Assembly (NCBI GenBank): GCA_023974075.1
Contig: CM043797.1
Location: 33,855,639-33,919,638 of the forward strand
From: Chaenocephalus aceratus
Lineage: Eukaryota; Chordata; Actinopteri; Perciformes; Channichthyidae
Reading direction: 5' to 3'
DNA: 64,000 nucleotides
The notes below the pieces were generated by a model. It searched no databases. It worked only from the letters and a program-made list of their open reading frames with translations, and was not told the origin of the DNA. Position numbers and translations under genes: made by a program. This document shows, one piece after another, positions 51,701-58,445 of this stretch (position 1 is the first letter of the stretch; each line of letters starts with the position of its first letter).

Positions 51701-54700
51701 AAGAGTAATGGGCATGCCTTTCACTCAGCACTCAGGGAATCAACACTCTCTGACGAGTGGGTCGGAACATCTTCATTACTGTTTATAATGGTAGGAGGGC
51801 TAACTGGCATACATCATAATCACTCAACCAGCCTCTGATGAAGACACAGAGGGTTTTCTCAGATCCAAACAAGAACCCACCAGAGAGAAGAGAAAGAATC
51901 CCAAACAAAGCAAATCAAGTCCCATGTCTGCACACACAAGCACAGCACAACAAAAGCTCATCCCATGCAAACATTTGAATCCTCACCACACTTCTCGTCT
52001 CTTTGCTGTTGTTGCTACTGCTGGATTTTTGCTTCAGACTTGTCACCACATTCTCCATATTGTCCCCTCTATATGCACACTTTTGAGGTAGCTAATTGAG
52101 CAGACATTAGCAGCAGCCACACATGCTTTAAATGCGTCAAGGACAGTCATGTGACTCTAAAGCGTCGGTGGGCTAAAGTTAGTTCCTAGGTGCAATGCCT
52201 GGAAAGTTGTTCAAACTTGTAGATTAAAGTGCACCTGCAAATACAAATCAATGCGACCATAACAAGCTGAAAATGACCCTGAAAAGTTTGAACTAAACAT
52301 TAGAAGTCTGTTATCCGACTGAAAAGTTAACTATCAAACTGACCTGAATTCCCCTTCAAAGTTATTTGTTCAAGGTCTAATGGCATAGCCTATATGACAC
52401 TGTTTTCAAATAGATGGTATGCATATAACTACATTCCTGGACTCGCTTTATTCCTTGACATCAAATAAAATTGCTCTGTAATTAATGTCCAAGTCAGAAT
52501 TACAGCATGCTGTAACCTAACCTGCATATTTATTTTATATTTCTCTGAGAATTTAATCGTCTACTTTTAATAGGCATGTGAGGGAGAGTGGAGCGGCGCT
52601 GTGCTGTGCTTAACCATGCTGATAATAACTGTGGGACCTGATTTACGGCGGGTCTTGATGCTGATGGCACAGATACCTGCCTAATTTAATTATTACTGTT
52701 TTATTACCTTAATCACATTCAGCAAATACAACCCCCCCTCCCACTTTTCCATGTCCCCTTCATTCTCTGCTACTATTCACGACACACGTGTTATCTCTAC
52801 AACAGTGTCAGCTTCCAGACCATTGAGTATGTGAAAACATACATCTTGTATGCACATGCTTGCACACACAACCACACACACACAGATACTCTTGAGCGCA
52901 CAGGATTCACACCTTTTGTCTGAATCAAATCCCTGAATAGGAAGCAGCAGTGCAAAGTGAGTCAGCTTTTGAGTAAGCTCGCACCGGCTCTTCTAACCTC
53001 CCGATGGGAATGCAGGTGTTTGTGTTACCCTGGGCCAGCTATGTTTAGACATGAGTCTTGGACAAGGCCCAGCACATCAACAGAGCTCCCCTCACACATC
53101 GGCATTCAGTCTCTATTCGCTCCAACACCGTCAAGGACTCCCAAACCTGGCTGCAGCAACCTCCTATCGGGAGCGGCAGACAGCCCCAACATCTGTCCTG
53201 ACTCTCTTACAACTCCTGCAGTATGAGCTGGTAGAGTGTAGCTGGAAACAGTAACATGATATTTGTGCATCACACATCATTGTCGAAGTAGTCAACATTT
53301 CACCAGAGCACATTCTGACGTCTCTTTAGTTGTGCTGGAGCATTTGATCATGTCACATGGGCTTCATATGCTGATGGAGTCTATCCAGCTGTCATAGAAA
53401 TGCAGTTGGTATTTTTTTCCTTCTAGGCACTATTTACTATTTATCAGTTGATAGAAAACACCCGGAAAAGCTTATAAATGGACTTGAGATATGTTTGTTC
53501 AGATAAGCCAATGTGATCAAGAAGTCCACAAAGTGCTCTGAAGACAAAATTGAATTTACAACATCTAGACTATTCAACAAAAAGTTGGATAACTCCATCT
53601 GCTAATGAGGACAAGACCACAGTGAACCTTCCGGAGAGATTGCCAACTGCTTTTTCTTTTTTTTAACTTGTCACCACCAGGTGTTACTTATACCATCGAT
53701 ATTGGTCTTTACACTTCTCCGTCCAACAAGTATGGTATGCATTAGTTTGTTTACGCGAAAAGCCAGACACTAGTATACAAGTAGTACTAACAGGTATGTA
53801 CTGTAACAGGCCAAAAACAACTGTCTACAATTTGTTCAACATTTTGGGAAATGAAGTGTAGCAAAGCTCTCTGCTATATCCTTGTCACACATGAAAACAA
53901 CTTTGAAAAGATGGAGTACCGAACAAAAAAAAAAGTGCAAAACAATCCCAGGTAGCCCAATTAGGATTCTGCATCACTTCGCTTGATGATCTGTTCTCGT
54001 TTAAATGATAGCATTTCAGTGAAGCATGAGGCCAGCTTAGTCAGGGAAAACAAATGAGTTCCCTATCCCGTGAAAACTGCTCTCCGTACCGTCAGGAATA
54101 TAAAATGGAGACAGGCGTCCGTTGTTGTTGTTTTTCGTTTGCCACATCAGCATGCAGCCACATCTCTATTGTGGAGGATGGAAGGGTTTAGAAGCATGAT
54201 GCATTGTATGTCCCACAGCACCGTCAAAATGCTCCAAAGAGATCCAAGACATCAACGGATGCCTTCGCTTCACTTTTATAAATGGGCCTTGTCTGATGTA
54301 GCAGCAGAGCCATCCACACCACGCAGAGCGAGACGCCGCTGCCCGTGACATCATAAAAGTCTCATCTAAACACGTGGCTGGGATCTGTATCCCTGTCACA
54401 GAAGCTATCACTCACAACAACAGTTCTTTATGTGATCCCGTGTCAATGTATTTACATCAGCGGTTGTGTGTAATACAGTCCGTGTCAACCGACGTCTTCA
54501 TAGGTAAGGGCGCTACCCATTTGTCATTCTGTGATTTGCTTTTCTAAGCTGGCACTCTGCGCTGCTCTCTGTGCCTCGCGTAATGAGGAACGTCTGTCTG
54601 CTCCCAGTCACCAGGGAGCTTGTCACAGCATGGACGGCTGCCACCAAAATATGCTGAAGCCAGCACCGAAAAAAAACCTTCTCCAGAATGATGATTTATT

Positions 54701-55855
54701 CGCACAAAAGAAGGCTATTGACTGCAGAAGACGGTGTGAAAACCCGTCTTAATTCCTCTCCCCCTTTTCCCTTCATTTCTCATTTCCAACTGTCTTCTAA
54801 TCTCTGTCTCACCAGGTGGGCCAAAGGAGGAAGCATAATCAAGGATGTCTCCGGCGACACATATGAGGTTATTGTAGACCACTCCTTCTTTACAGAGAAG
54901 ATTACCTGCGAGGTTACCAACCCTCTTGGCAGCACCAACATCAGCCGCAATGTTGACGTCCACTGTGAGTGGCTCCTTAAGAAATACTGCACATTTCCAG
55001 TAATGCCCGCAGCGTGATAATGCATGGATTATGGATTCTTACTGCCTTTTTTATTTTGACGAGGAGATGCAAGGGCTGGCGCGAACACAGCTGATGCTTG
55101 ATTATTGATGTAGCACAGACAATAAATTATGTTTATTTCAACAGTTGGTCCTCGCATGGCTGCGGAGCCTCAGTCCTTGCAGGTGGACCTTGGATCTGAT
55201 GCCGTGTTCAACTGTGCCTGGACAGGAAATCCCTCTCTTACTATAGTGTGGATGAAGAGGGGCTCTGGAGTGGTGAGTGTATTGATTTGTTACTGTGGCT
55301 TACAAAAGAGTCAAAGCTGCTTTTCTCTGATAAAGCCTATTGTATATTGGACTTTATATGTTTTCAGCATCATGAAATACTCTTGGTGGATTATTTGATG
55401 TGATAATCATGTGTTAACTCTACGATTTTGAGGCATTACATTCCCAGCCTGATGACATGCTCTCAGTTGAGATCTGTTGATTTGATCCACACATTCCGAC
55501 ATTCCCCCTTTTCATTTTGTCAACCCCAAAGGCCAAAGCCAACCCATTTTCTCGACTGAGCTCAGATACTAAATTGGATTTTAATAATTGAGAAGAGGTG
55601 CCCTTTAAGGTATTAAATGGGGCCTTTTTTGTCTCGCCTTCCAATAACATTGCCTTGTAGCTAGCTCCAATGTGAAGGTCCCTTTGCTGTCACTGCTTTT
55701 GACCGTCTTTCATTTTGTTTTGCTGCAGGTTCTTAGCAATGAAAACCTCCTGACGCTGAAATCCGTGAGACAGGAGGATGCTGGGAAATACGTTTGCCGC
55801 GCTGTGGTCCCGCGCGTAGGAAACGGGGAGAAGGATGTGTCTCTCACTGTCAATG
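10003..55855 (+). CDS. kirrel3: kirrel3-like Ig-superfamily adhesion protein (Neph2), partial: Ig1 to Ig4, eight exons
   Basis: This is the gene-level entry. Joining 10003-10152, 16210-16359, 28341-28498, 34799-34949, 47994-48099, 54816-54964, 55145-55272 and 55729-55855 gives 1119 nt in one open frame, with GT-AG signals at every internal junction. The product contains four consecutive Ig domains, each with the Cys...Trp...Cys core. It carries Kirrel-family signatures such as [37 protein letters not shown] and [18 protein letters not shown]. Several stretches fit vertebrate KIRREL3 better than KIRREL1, including FSQQPQD, GVGRDL and the Ig4 exon. Family knowledge: Kirrel3 is a type I membrane protein that makes homophilic contacts and nephrin-family contacts, and acts in neuronal and olfactory axon sorting and synapse specificity. 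The signal peptide, Ig5, transmembrane segment and PDZ-binding tail are not in the window. Teleosts can carry two kirrel3 paralogues, and I cannot tell which this is. Confidence 0.9.
13551..14061. mobile_element. inner inverted-repeat element with perfect 13-bp termini
   Basis: tcgcgttcacacc at 13551-13563 is the exact complement of ggtgtgaacgcga at 14049-14061. The interior contains a CTT microsatellite (13615-13640), a run of GCTAAT-type repeats (13835-13865) and a perfect 11-bp-arm hairpin (cagccaatcag / ctgattggctg near 13933-13960). No coding capacity is visible. Confidence 0.65.
14071..14625. mobile_element. foldback element, about 225-bp inverted arms, 5-bp target duplication
   Basis: The left arm begins tgtcactacccgatccgtcc at 14071. 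The right arm ends with the complementary gatcgggtagtgaca at 14625. The arms stay highly similar for about 225 bp each (shared pieces: actgcgcatgtgcgag, ggcaacccaagaaggacact, aactcgagagagatgagtta, cagaataagtgag), around a loop of roughly 100 bp. The right arm has an extra ~12-bp piece near 14595-14608. Flanks carry agggg at 14066-14070 and 14626-14630, consistent with a target duplication. Confidence 0.8.
16210..16359 (+). CDS. kirrel3: kirrel3 exon: C-terminal half of Ig1
   Basis: Acceptor gcgctgcag at 16201-16209, donor gtgagt at 16360, 150 nt, phase 1 at both ends. The split glycine codon from the previous exon is completed here. It reads [17 protein letters not shown], then [33 protein letters not shown]. 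The DDAVFEC segment carries the second disulphide cysteine of Ig1 in the usual D-x-A-x-Y/F-x-C setting, and ARLTVL is the G strand leading into the Ig1-Ig2 linker. It pairs with the exon 6 kb upstream to complete one Ig domain. Confidence 0.93.
17600..17790 (-). mobile_element. SINE/LINE-derived dispersed repeat (tRNA-like B box on minus strand)
   Basis: The stretch gcttacgctcttatcagaag ... ggggttaagtatcttgccca ... gggggtgggattgaaccgct matches a common fish dispersed repeat. The complement of gggattgaaccgc resembles a pol III B box (ggttcaatccc). Ends and target duplication are not clear. Confidence 0.5.
18483..18614. repeat. (CA)n microsatellite with CG interruptions
   Basis: About 130 bp of CA repeat with cacgca interruptions near 18523, 18540 and 18553. 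Open frames through it on both strands are repeat artefacts. Confidence 0.95.
21404..21823 (-). mobile_element. LINE ORF2 C-terminal fragment, 140 codons open, GATG tail
   Basis: The minus-strand frame reads [20 protein letters not shown], then [45 protein letters not shown] and LLELLPPRP. This is the conserved C-terminus of a widespread fish non-LTR retrotransposon (RTE/Nimb-like by memory, clade not certain). It ends in aagcgggagaagatggatgg, a GATG-repeat tail typical of these elements. The frame is intact for this piece, but the upstream part of the element is absent. It is not a host gene. Confidence 0.8.
24758..25082. mobile_element. MITE copy 1 (AAGGTGGGGTA termini, TA flanks)
   Basis: It begins aaggtggggtaggt and ends taccccacctt. 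The subterminal aaaccagctcgag and gagccggtttctcaaac extend the inverted repeat. TA lies on both sides (24756-24757 and 25083-25084), suggesting TA target duplication. A second copy lies at 40367-40731. Relative to that copy, this one lacks about 45 bp near its 3' end. Confidence 0.8.
26678..26987 (-). mobile_element. 5'-truncated L1-like LINE insertion with 12-bp target duplication
   Basis: The insertion is bounded by a perfect 12-bp direct repeat, tgacacattatt, at 26666-26677 and 26988-26999. On the minus strand it starts inside what looks like a LINE C-terminus (W/[12 protein letters not shown]), runs through C-rich stretches (complement of the G runs at 26831 and 26900), and ends in an A-rich tail (complement of attttttataaatc at 26679). 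Target duplication plus A tail plus truncation is the mark of target-primed reverse transcription. The family call is tentative. Confidence 0.75.
28341..28498 (+). CDS. kirrel3: kirrel3 exon: N-terminal half of Ig2
   Basis: Acceptor ctttgtatcaacag, donor gtaagc at 28499, 158 nt, entering in phase 1 and leaving in phase 0. It starts with the family's VPPEDPV linker. [20 protein letters not shown] follows, with the first Ig2 cysteine inside an N-glycosylation sequon (NLT). [16 protein letters not shown] contains the core tryptophan. Ig2 contributes to the rigid N-terminal rod of Kirrel proteins. The intron before it is the second longest fully contained here, about 12 kb. Confidence 0.94.
31640..31835 (+). 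mobile_element. truncated retroposon with (TGTAA)n tail, 33-bp flanking direct repeats
   Basis: The 3' part reads taagtcgctttggataaaag and cagctaaatgcaatg, then a TGTAA repeat. This is a very common tail of fish LINE/SINE elements. It is flanked by a perfect 33-bp direct repeat, at 31607-31639 and 31836-31868, containing aataagcacatataattatc. The repeat fits a target-site duplication, but is long for one. Confidence 0.75.
33236..33725 (-). mobile_element. L2-like LINE 3' end with 79-codon open frame
   Basis: Minus strand 33660-33421 reads [20 protein letters not shown], then [20 protein letters not shown] and [12 protein letters not shown], the standard C-terminus of L2-clade ORF2 in fish. 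Upstream, the complement of 33661-33725 continues as a frameshifted YWLPI...FKF piece. The 3' UTR, complement of 33236-33290, ends tttataaataaagttgtatt. It is a 5'-truncated dead copy. Confidence 0.85.
34799..34949 (+). CDS. kirrel3: kirrel3 exon: C-terminal half of Ig2
   Basis: Acceptor ttcctctttgcag, donor gtaagc at 34950, 151 nt, phase 0 to phase 1. It reads [20 protein letters not shown], then [37 protein letters not shown] gives the second Ig2 cysteine. The RDG-RES-TVS stretch and [10 protein letters not shown] are characteristic Kirrel sequences. The exon's last base is the first base of a split codon. In the annotated model that codon is completed as His by the exon at 47994. A candidate 21-nt microexon lies in the following intron (see 36079). 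Confidence 0.94.
36079..36099 (+). CDS. candidate 21-nt microexon between Ig2 and Ig3 (unproven)
   Basis: A dense pyrimidine tract (about 36049-36076, ending cactcccgcag) precedes 21 nt that run straight into gtaaag at 36100. Neighbouring exons meet here in phase 1, and 21 nt preserves the frame. Inclusion would replace the junction His with Pro-Ser-Ser-Ser-Val-Leu-Thr-Asp, a net gain of seven residues with no stop, in the linker between Ig2 and Ig3. What is seen is the splice-site arrangement. That it is used is inference. Microexons are common in neuronal adhesion genes. Chance occurrence in a 13-kb intron cannot be excluded. Confidence 0.35.
38000..38577 (+). mobile_element. dispersed retroposon with L2-like 3' end and ATT tail
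   Basis: It ends with atgtgctttggtaaagcact, gaatggaaagtgctgtacaa and ataatgcttattattaatat, a retroposon-type tail followed by ATT repeats. The upstream portion (gaggatacacacaaatttcc, gcaacgaagaacg) resembles a dispersed fish repeat. The 5' boundary is estimated. The open frames here show no known domain. Confidence 0.5.
40050..40326 (-). mobile_element. tRNA-derived SINE, minus strand
   Basis: On the minus strand the element starts near 40326 with an A-box-like tggctcagtaggtaga. A weak B box (ttggcttgatctcc) follows. It ends with actggaaaagcggtatataa and atgcagtc, the L2-like tail common to fish SINEs. The middle contains a frequently seen gggtatgaaagctgacttg segment. It abuts the MITE at 40367 with only 40 bp between. 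Confidence 0.65.
40367..40731. mobile_element. MITE copy 2 (AAGGTGGGGTA termini, TA flanks)
   Basis: The same family as 24758-25082, on the same strand. It begins aaggtggggtaggtgagttt and ends cttacataccccacctt. The terminal inverted repeat continues through gagaaaccggctcgaga / tctcgagccggtttctgaaa, some 35 bp in all. TA lies on both sides (40365-40366, 40732-40733). This copy is the fuller of the two (365 bp). No coding capacity. Confidence 0.85.
42641..42716. repeat. (CA)n microsatellite
   Basis: Seventy-six bases of nearly pure CA with one aaa interruption near its start. Open frames crossing it are artefacts. Confidence 0.95.
45011..45153 (+). pseudogene. captured MAGUK/CARD-family-like exon fragment inside the hAT-like element
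   Basis: A good splice acceptor (cgtccctgtcctcag at about 44996-45010) precedes a frame reading [20 protein letters not shown], then [29 protein letters not shown]. The D-S-Y-Y-V-R ... C-D-D-I-V-H-V-R-D pattern resembles the start of the SH3 region in MAGUK proteins. Of these it fits the CARD10/CARD11/CARD14 (CARMA) type best, from memory. After RDS the match ends and the frame reaches a stop at 45199-45201. With the upstream intron sequence still attached, it looks like genomic rather than reverse-transcribed capture. The identity is an inference. Confidence 0.45.
45155..45724 (+). pseudogene. unrecognised decayed open frame inside the hAT-like element
   Basis: Two abutting frames, 45225-45464 and 45461-45724, overlap by ATGA at 45461-45464. 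They read like one protein broken by a frameshift. The first has [20 protein letters not shown], then [20 protein letters not shown]. The second has [36 protein letters not shown] and [11 protein letters not shown]. Composition is protein-like, and stops appear only at the presumed breaks. I do not recognise the family. It could be the element's own cargo or another captured gene. Confidence 0.4.
47215..47622 (+). mobile_element. retroposon 3' tail with (GATT)n end
   Basis: The sequence cgtctgtccgtcctgggaga, gggatccctcctctgttgct, gtgagggtctaaggacagag and gtgatattgggctatataaa, followed by ataaacattgattgattgat, is a familiar fish retroposon 3' region with a GATT repeat at 47601-47622. The 5' edge is estimated. 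It ends 370 bp before the Ig3 exon's acceptor. Confidence 0.65.
47994..48099 (+). CDS. kirrel3: kirrel3 exon: N-terminal half of Ig3
   Basis: Acceptor after a T-rich tract (tctttttgtttttag), donor gtgaga at 48100, 106 nt, phase 1 to phase 2. It reads [16 protein letters not shown], then [18 protein letters not shown], with the last codon (Arg) split across the next intron. [10 protein letters not shown] is a strong Kirrel signature and contains a glycosylation sequon. FHC is the first Ig3 cysteine. It is separated from the previous coding exon by the longest intron in the window (13 kb), which carries most of the mobile-element load. Confidence 0.94.
48100..54815 (+). other. kirrel3 intron inside Ig3 (6.7 kb)
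   Basis: GT-AG intron, phase 2. The only repeats noted are a short ATATC run near 49313-49326 and a short CA/C-rich patch at about 49463-49490. The 49.1-49.9 kb stretch has a composition suggesting an old mobile element, but no termini were found. The rest shows no assignable feature. Confidence 0.9.
54816..54964 (+). CDS. kirrel3: kirrel3 exon: C-terminal half of Ig3
   Basis: Acceptor tctgtctcaccag, donor gtgagt at 54965, 149 nt, phase 2 to phase 1. After completing Arg it reads [49 protein letters not shown]. The opening Trp is the Ig3 core tryptophan, ITCEVTN holds the second cysteine, and NIS is a sequon. The family pattern Y-x-V-x-V-D-x-x-F-F-x-E is clear. Only 180 bp of intron separates it from the first Ig4 exon. 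Confidence 0.94.
54965..55144 (+). other. kirrel3 intron Ig3-Ig4 (180 bp)
   Basis: Short GT-AG intron, phase 1, donor gtgagt, acceptor tttcaacag. No repeat content. Confidence 0.93.
55145..55272 (+). CDS. kirrel3: kirrel3 exon: N-terminal half of Ig4
   Basis: Acceptor tttatttcaacag, donor gtgagt at 55273, 128 nt, phase 1 to phase 0. It reads [46 protein letters not shown] and IVW give the first cysteine and tryptophan of Ig4. [20 protein letters not shown] is nearly invariant in KIRREL3 as I know it, and differs from the KIRREL1 equivalent, so it supports the paralogue call. Confidence 0.95.
55273..55728 (+). other. kirrel3 intron inside Ig4 (456 bp)
   Basis: GT-AG intron, phase 0, donor gtgagt, acceptor tgctgcag after a T-rich tract. 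No repeats or other features seen. Confidence 0.93.
55729..55855 (+). CDS. kirrel3: kirrel3 exon: C-terminal half of Ig4
   Basis: Acceptor gttttgctgcag, donor gtaagc at 55856, 127 nt, phase 0 to phase 1. It reads [20 protein letters not shown], then [22 protein letters not shown] plus a split Gly codon. YVC is the second Ig4 cysteine in the D-A-G-K-Y-x-C motif. The next expected exon (Ig5, beginning PPIIS in the family) was not found before the end of the window, so the gene continues downstream. Confidence 0.95.
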
Positions 55856-56122
55856 GTAAGCAGTGTTATTGATTCACGCAGACAGGCTCAAATGCACACC
55901 CACAAAGTTGTCAAATGCATTCACATACAAGCGTGAATCCTGCAGTCAACGGTGGCAAAAAGAAATCAATTTGTGACAGGAGTCAGTCTTTTGTTCCCTC
56001 CGTGATATATAAAAGCCTTGAATCTGAAAAGCTTCCAACAGAATATGCTGCTTTATTTCTTCGCTGTATTTTCATTTGTTTTTAGTATCGCAGTTTCTTT
56101 GAGACACTAATGTGTGTGCGTG

Positions 56123-57133
56123 CAGGGACGTGCACAGGTATGGGCTAATGTTGCCCGGGCAACTGGCCCGTTTGGCATTTTTGGCTGACCTGCCCCTCTG
56201 GAGAGAGCGAGAGTTTGTTTTTCTTTTTTCTGTTGTGGCCGAATCAACAAGATAAGCCCACAATTAGTATTGTAGCGTCTCGCTGCGGGAAACACACTTT
56301 GTCAGCGACTCAGCGCTGTCATCTGCCAGTGCGTTAAGACCACCTCAGTGTCGGATTTTGGAAACTTGATTTTGAGTTGTCTCATGGCAGTTAGGGTATA
56401 AGGGACAAACCAGGGGACTTTACTTCCTCTTGATACCGTCGGTTATTTACAAAAAATCACCTAAATATAGCCTAGGCTACTTGTTGTTATTGTGCGTCTG
56501 TCTTTCTGTGTCTTTTCATCTGTAAACTCGCTGAACGGGGCTGCTCGCTCTCTTTTCTTGATCGCCCTCTCACGGGTGAACAGTTCAAAGTCCCGCTTCA
56601 TTGTAGGATTTCTGCCATGTCTCCACTTTAGTTTGACCATCTCTGTTACTAAGTTATGGAATACTAAATAAATAAGTAATTAGATACTTTACCGTTACTG
56701 CGCTCATAAAGAATGATAAGAATAAGAATAATGCGTATTGAACTGGTTTCATTAATTAGTGAGTTTATTTAAGGTAATTAGTTAGATGACCTATGTTATC
56801 AGTATGTCTGCACAGCAGTTGCAATGGTCAAACTACATTAGAACAGAATTGTCCCCATTTTGTCTTTAATAGTTACTAACATTAGATATTTTAATGAGCT
56901 ATGGACCACAAAACATTTTAAAAATCAAGTCAGCGAATGCAAGTAGTCACCTTAGCTTATTTTGTTATGAGATGTGAATTACTGTTCAATTTAGTTGATG
57001 TAATAATCGTTTGGTTTCTTTTACAAGTTAAAAACAAGTTACAATTTTCAAAAGGTCTTATGTTTTTTTTCGCGGGGAGGCCCTTTTTCCAGTTTAGAGC
57101 AATAGCCCCTCCAAATGTCTGTGCACGTCCCTG
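56123..57133. mobile_element. non-autonomous hAT element, 1011 bp, perfect TIR and target duplication
   Basis: CAGGGACGTGCACAG at the left is the exact complement of CTGTGCACGTCCCTG at the right (15 bp). A perfect 8-bp duplication, tgtgcgtg, flanks it at 56115-56122 and 57134-57141. These are diagnostic of a hAT transposition. The interior shows no transposase, and its short open frames have no recognisable domain, so it is probably a deletion derivative. Intact ends and duplication suggest a young insertion. Confidence 0.92.
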
Positions 57134-58428
57134 TGTGCGTGCATACACACATTAGCTCACCAGTGTGTGGCACATAGCATGCACATGCTAATGAATTTTC
57201 ACGAGAAAGCAAAATACATCGACTCTCATCATTGTGAAGGCTTTGAAGAGAAAAAGCAATAAATATAGACTTACTCTTTACAAGATGTGGTCACACATTG
57301 CATGAACAGGTGAAATGTACTAACATGCTAATTATATTCTGTGTGAGTCACAGTGAAGCTGCCTTTTCTGAGGCACTGACTGACTAATGAATACCAGCCT
57401 CGGTGAGAGACCTGGCAACTCTCAAACAAATGACTTCATTATCAGTGCTTGATATTCAGGAAGCATGCCTCGCTGTGGCAGAGGTTCTTAGTTGTGGGAT
57501 TTGCATCGAACATCTTCCACTTTCCATGTGTCCATCTGAAATAGTTCGGAGTCAAAATTAAGATAAAAATGGTTTTAAGCAGCTGGCGGGATGATGTTGA
57601 GCTAATGCTCATGCTAATGCTAATGCTCATTTCTCATTGAACATTTTCGAAAGCTAACAAAAGAGTTTGCCTGTAAGCAACCCTGGTGCTGATTTGGGGT
57701 TGAAGATACATCAAGCAACAAACAGCGTGTGTTAAGATGTTCTTTTCAAAACGCAGACGTCAGCTTTGCATTTCAGAGAGAATGGGATACCAGTATTCCC
57801 TCAGCACAAGATCAGAACCATGACTTTCTATGAACTGCAACAAGCCCCCTCCTTCTTTGCCAGGAATTCGGTTGATATCAAGGCAGAAGAGGCGTAAGGA
57901 AAAACCATGACTAATTTATCCATTTCTGTTGATAGCAACCTACACTGGCATCCTCTCTGCCGCCTTAAAGTCTAAACAGAATACATAACTTACAATATAT
58001 CAGAACATATCCATGTATCTCTTTGGAGAGCATGTTGTTTTGAAAAAAAGACGCCGTGAGAGAAAGAAGATGGATTGTTTTAATAAAGATTATAACACAA
58101 CATAACTCAACCAACCAAAGCTGAAATGGCATGTTTATTTAGTCTCTGCGGACTTCACTCGAGCACGTTCCAGATGTCTCTTAGTTTGTCTTTTTATCTG
58201 CTCATATGCATCCTCTATTATTTTGCGTTTGCACCTCCCTGCCTGTATTGGTATTTGACATTCAAAAGCCTGCTTCCCTTTTACCCTTCTGAATAATTGA
58301 AATTAATCAGTTTTTTTTTTTCCGAACCACATGAAGAATCTTCTTACCCGGTCCTTGAGGCGAATCGGATTGTCAAACTTGTGAAAGTGCAAACACTGTG
58401 GTTGAAGTGGTGGTGTGTTGGGAGTGTG

Positions 58429-58445
58429 GGGGGGGGGGGGGGGGG
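58429..58445. repeat. poly-G run
   Basis: A run of about 17 to 19 consecutive G on the + strand, spanning two lines of the sequence. Length may be unreliable in assembly. Confidence 0.85.
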
